From Bacteroidota bacterium (GTDB lineage Bacteria; Bacteroidota; Bacteroidia; Flavobacteriales; Weeksellaceae): a stretch of 8,349 nucleotides of DNA. This document shows positions 6,198 to 8,349 of this stretch, piece after piece. The position numbers and the translations under genes were made by a program. Numbering within the stretch: position 1 is the first letter of the stretch; every line of letters starts with the position of its first letter. The stretch spans positions 1 to 8,349 of the forward strand of contig JAEXJU010000313.1 in assembly GCA_023448955.1 (NCBI GenBank), in the 5' to 3' direction. The notes below the pieces were generated by a model. The model did no database searches. It was not told where the DNA came from and saw only the letters and a list, made by a program, of their open reading frames with translations.

Positions 6198-6770
6198 TTA
6201 TTCTTTATATAATCTTTTTTTCTCTGCAAGATAATAGCTTGTGTCTTTATCAATGTAAGTTGAAAATACATTCCCAAGGCTATCAAAATACGTTTTTGGA
6301 AAAACCATTTTCTTTTTTATAGGTGGCATTTTGACAAGTGTCATTTTATTGTCATCAAAATAATTCCATTCGCCGATGTAGGTATTGGTTAGGAGATTCA
6401 CGCTGGATTCTCCGCTTCCATCATTGTTGGCAGGACCAAATTCCTCTCGTTCAATCCCGATCAGTCGCATCTTTCCGGTTTCCTTTTCGTACCGAAACTG
6501 ATAAGAATTGGATGCGCGCATCTGATTCAGATTTATTTTAAAACCATTTTTAGTCTTATCAAAAAATATTTCTCCAGAATCTTCAAAATGGTCAGACAAC
6601 ACTTTCTTGAATTTCTGGGAAGAAAGTTGATACACAACCGAACTGCTATTGGAATCCAGATAGACTTTATCCTTAATACTGTCAGCATCAAAATCAGCAG
6701 AAAGCATTTTTTCCTGAGCAGAAAATAATGTCGGAAAACTAAGAATTAGAAGAAGCTTTTTTGAAAACAT
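6198..6770 (-). CDS. Secreted protein of unknown function with DxDxD loop, 190 aa
   Basis: The N-terminus (MFSKKLLLILSFPTLFSAQEK) is a Sec signal peptide with likely cleavage after A18; no lipobox cysteine, so the product is periplasmic or exported. Just after it lies DFDADSIKDKVYL, with D26, D28, D30 and D34 spaced like the calcium-binding loop of FG-GAP/VCBS repeats (DxDxDGxxD), but with Ser replacing the usual Gly. The rest is beta-rich and hydrophilic, with SVVYQLSSQKFKKV and a conserved-looking SYQFRYEKETGKMRLIGIERE stretch, suggesting one compact beta domain. I do not recognise the family. The ATG at 6770 follows the dehydrogenase stop by six bases, so they are co-transcribed, and a terminator follows. 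A cytosolic CoA enzyme and a secreted protein make an unobvious pair; the link may be only transcriptional. Confidence 0.82.
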   Translation of the reverse strand: MFSKKLLLILSFPTLFSAQEKMLSADFDADSIKDKVYLDSNSSSVVYQLSSQKFKKVLSDHFEDSGEIFFDKTKNGFKINLNQMRASNSYQFRYEKETGKMRLIGIEREEFGPANNDGSGESSVNLLTNTYIGEWNYFDDNKMTLVKMPPIKKKMVFPKTYFDSLGNVFSTYIDKDTSYYLAEKKRLYKE

Positions 6771-6776
6771 CTTACT

Positions 6777-7667
6777 TTATTTCAAAAACATTTTAGATAC
6801 TTTCTCAGCTTTTTTACTTTCGGAATAATCATAGAAACCTTCGCCGGATTTCACACCTTTTTTACCGGCCATTACCATATTTACCAATAGAGGATTGGGC
6901 GCATATTTAGGGTTTTTGAAACCGTCATACATGACATTCAAAATTGCCAGACAAACATCCAGCCCAATAAAATCTGCCAATTGCAAAGGTCCCATTGGAT
7001 GTGCCATCCCGAGTTTCATCACGGTGTCAATTTCTTCCACACCAGCAACACCGTTGTAAAGGGTTTCAATCGCTTCGTTAATCATTGGCATCAGGATTCT
7101 ATTGGCTACAAAACCAGGATAATCATTCACTTCCGTTGGAACTTTTCCTAGTTGTTTTGACATTTCGAAAATCGTATCAAATGTCTCTTTTGATGTCGAA
7201 TAACCTTTGATGATTTCTACCAGTTTCATAATCGGAACAGGATTCATAAAGTGCATTCCGATGACTTTTTCCGGGCGATTTGTTGCGGCTGCAATTTGGG
7301 TGATAGAAATCGAAGAAGTATTGGTCGCCAAAATGCAATTTTCCGGCGCCAGTTCATCAATTTGTTTAAAAATTTTTAATTTCAGATCCAGGTTTTCCGT
7401 GGCTGCTTCTACGATTAGATCAGAATTGGAAACTGCATCTTTCAGATCTGTGAATGTTGTAATATTCCCGAGCGTATTTGTTTTTTCTTCTTCTGTAAGG
7501 TTTCCTTTGGCGATAATTCTGTCCAGATTAGTGGTGATGGTTTTCAGCGCTTTGTCCAGATTTTCCTGTTTTACATCTACCAAACTAACCTTAAATCCGC
7601 TTTGAGCAAAGGTATGCGCAATGCCATTTCCCATAGTTCCAGCGCCTATTACAACAATGTTTTTCAT
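6777..7667 (-). CDS. hbd: 3-hydroxyacyl-CoA / 3-hydroxybutyryl-CoA dehydrogenase, 296 aa
   Basis: This cytosolic NAD(P)-dependent enzyme interconverts 3-hydroxyacyl-CoA and 3-ketoacyl-CoA in fatty-acid oxidation or in butyrate/hydroxybutyrate metabolism. Residues 1-~183 form the Rossmann domain, opening VVIGAGTMGNGIA with G8-x-G10-x-x-G13 and D31 after beta-2, which favours NAD over NADP. Residues ~184-296 form the helical dimerisation domain (PGFVANRILMPMINEAIE; GPLQLADFIGLD). All catalytic positions align with mitochondrial HADH: S118 in NTSSI, H139 and N142 in MHFMNPVP, E151, and N189 in FVANR. The size is that of a stand-alone enzyme, not a FadB-type fusion. No thiolase, hydratase or acyl-CoA dehydrogenase gene is nearby, so chain-length preference and pathway are open. 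The 100-base upstream gap has no clear TAnnTTTG box; transcription may come from a weak promoter or through the methyltransferase gene. Confidence 0.95.
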   Translation of the reverse strand: MKNIVVIGAGTMGNGIAHTFAQSGFKVSLVDVKQENLDKALKTITTNLDRIIAKGNLTEEEKTNTLGNITTFTDLKDAVSNSDLIVEAATENLDLKLKIFKQIDELAPENCILATNTSSISITQIAAATNRPEKVIGMHFMNPVPIMKLVEIIKGYSTSKETFDTIFEMSKQLGKVPTEVNDYPGFVANRILMPMINEAIETLYNGVAGVEEIDTVMKLGMAHPMGPLQLADFIGLDVCLAILNVMYDGFKNPKYAPNPLLVNMVMAGKKGVKSGEGFYDYSESKKAEKVSKMFLK

Positions 7668-7767
7668 ATTTAATTTTTTTTATTGATCAATTTGTAAACC
7701 TTTCGGTTGCAATTTATTTTTATCCTTTCTATTACTGAATGTCTTTTTTCTATCAGTCTATCATCTA

Positions 7768-8349
7768 TTAGTCTTTGTGAAGATAATAAAGATATTCCGT
7801 CGTTCCGCTAGCTTTATGATTTCGGTTTTCTTCCTTATCTGCACGGAAACGCTGATACTCGGTTGTAAATATATCATATTTCCCGAATTTGGAAAGCGTG
7901 TTTTTAATATCGGTTTCAGACATCAAACCTTCATTGTTATAACTCAGGAAAATGTGCTGAAATTGAGCATTTTCGATAAGGTTTTCAAAAGTTTTCAGAA
8001 CTTCTGGTTTGCTGCAATATTTTGATTTTTGATAATTCCTGAGCCCCGTTTTTCCTTTTGGCGAGAACTGGTCGTATTTTGCAATCGTGTTGAGAAGATG
8101 ATAATTGGCGCCGTATTGTCGGGCATTGTAAGGCGGATCGAGATAAAGAATATCGCCTTCGATTGTTTTTATTAATTCGTTGGCATCTTCATTATAAACC
8201 TCGTGTTGGTTTTTGGTATGCTCAAAATTGGCGGGCTGAAGTTCCAGTTTTTTCTGCGCCGATTTTTTAATTTGTTTCAAAAACGCGCCATACACAGAAG
8301 CTGTGTTGGCAATTTTATCTGCCGCTTCCAATAATGAACAAATCAGGAA
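7768..8349 (-). CDS. D12-class N6-adenine DNA methyltransferase, C-terminal 193 residues (N-terminus outside window)
   Basis: The frame stays open to the right edge, beginning FLICSLLEAADKIANTASVYGA..., so the apparent TTG start at 8331 is not the real start. The catalytic motif IV, DPPY, is at residues 71-74 of this fragment (GDILYLDPPYNARQYGANYHLLNT). It is followed by FLSYNNEGLMS (134-144), the motif VIII-type strand common in D12/Dam-like enzymes, and the C-terminal EYLYYL. The family transfers a methyl group from S-adenosylmethionine to adenine N6. In this alpha-type order the SAM-binding FxGxG and most of the target-recognition region precede this fragment, so the recognition site cannot be guessed. 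It may be a solitary enzyme or part of a restriction-modification pair. No endonuclease gene lies downstream here, so a partner would have to be upstream, beyond the window. Confidence 0.93.
   Translation of the reverse strand, partial: FLICSLLEAADKIANTASVYGAFLKQIKKSAQKKLELQPANFEHTKNQHEVYNEDANELIKTIEGDILYLDPPYNARQYGANYHLLNTIAKYDQFSPKGKTGLRNYQKSKYCSKPEVLKTFENLIENAQFQHIFLSYNNEGLMSETDIKNTLSKFGKYDIFTTEYQRFRADKEENRNHKASGTTEYLYYLHKD

Noticed and set aside
7207..7605. 132-residue plus-strand frame inside the dehydrogenase
   Set aside because: It is antisense to an enzyme with every catalytic residue intact, and its composition is low-complexity hydrophobic/Ser.
7668..7767. Promoter search upstream of the dehydrogenase
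   Set aside because: Only imperfect matches (a TAAATTG and a TACAAATTG on the minus strand) were found; none fits TAnnTTTG, so no promoter is annotated.
7748..7775. Short repeated CTATC/CTATTA units after the methyltransferase stop codon
   Set aside because: The units are degenerate, few and do not form a stable stem or a spacer-repeat array, so neither a terminator nor CRISPR is supported.
7777..8025. 82-residue plus-strand frame opposite the methyltransferase (also 6338-6541 opposite the secreted protein)
   Set aside because: Both are shadows of supported minus-strand genes, with no promoter or family signal.

Overview
The window looks like chromosomal DNA from a Bacteroidetes bacterium, most likely Flavobacteriia of the Chryseobacterium/Weeksellaceae type. 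Three things point there: the AT-rich composition, the near absence of Shine-Dalgarno sites, and repeated TAnnTTTG -7 promoter boxes upstream of genes. The protein repertoire fits too (META-domain lipoprotein, J-domain/KTSC protein, small acidic protein beginning MKLPKFLLADN). The genus is inferred from general resemblance, not from a marker gene.

Layout. Positions 1-3304 (+) hold the last codons of a periplasmic adaptor and a complete AcrB-like RND efflux pump. They end at a UUCG-loop terminator that faces a separate terminator for the next, convergent gene. From 3406 to 4437 a J-domain/KTSC protein (-) and a META-domain lipoprotein (+) are divergently transcribed from an AT-rich spacer with a -7 box for each and a small inverted repeat between them. 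The lipoprotein gene converges on a gene for a very acidic 79-residue protein, and both end in one 32-bp perfect palindrome that serves as terminator in both directions.

From 4468 to the right edge everything is on the minus strand. In transcription order these are a D12-class adenine DNA methyltransferase (N-terminus outside the window), a 3-hydroxyacyl/3-hydroxybutyryl-CoA dehydrogenase, a small secreted protein six bases behind it, a GT-C-like polytopic membrane protein, and the acidic protein. The last two each appear to have their own promoter, placed so that the preceding gene's terminator hairpin starts at or just after the -7 box.

The genes do not form one system. The clear functional unit is the adaptor-pump operon, which would need a TolC-type outer-membrane partner encoded elsewhere. 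I see no CRISPR array, tRNA, rRNA, insertion sequence or complete defence locus; the methyltransferase is the only candidate piece of one. The points most worth a second look are the promoter/terminator overlaps, the J-KTSC domain fusion, the acidic protein, and the methyltransferase with its unseen upstream neighbour.
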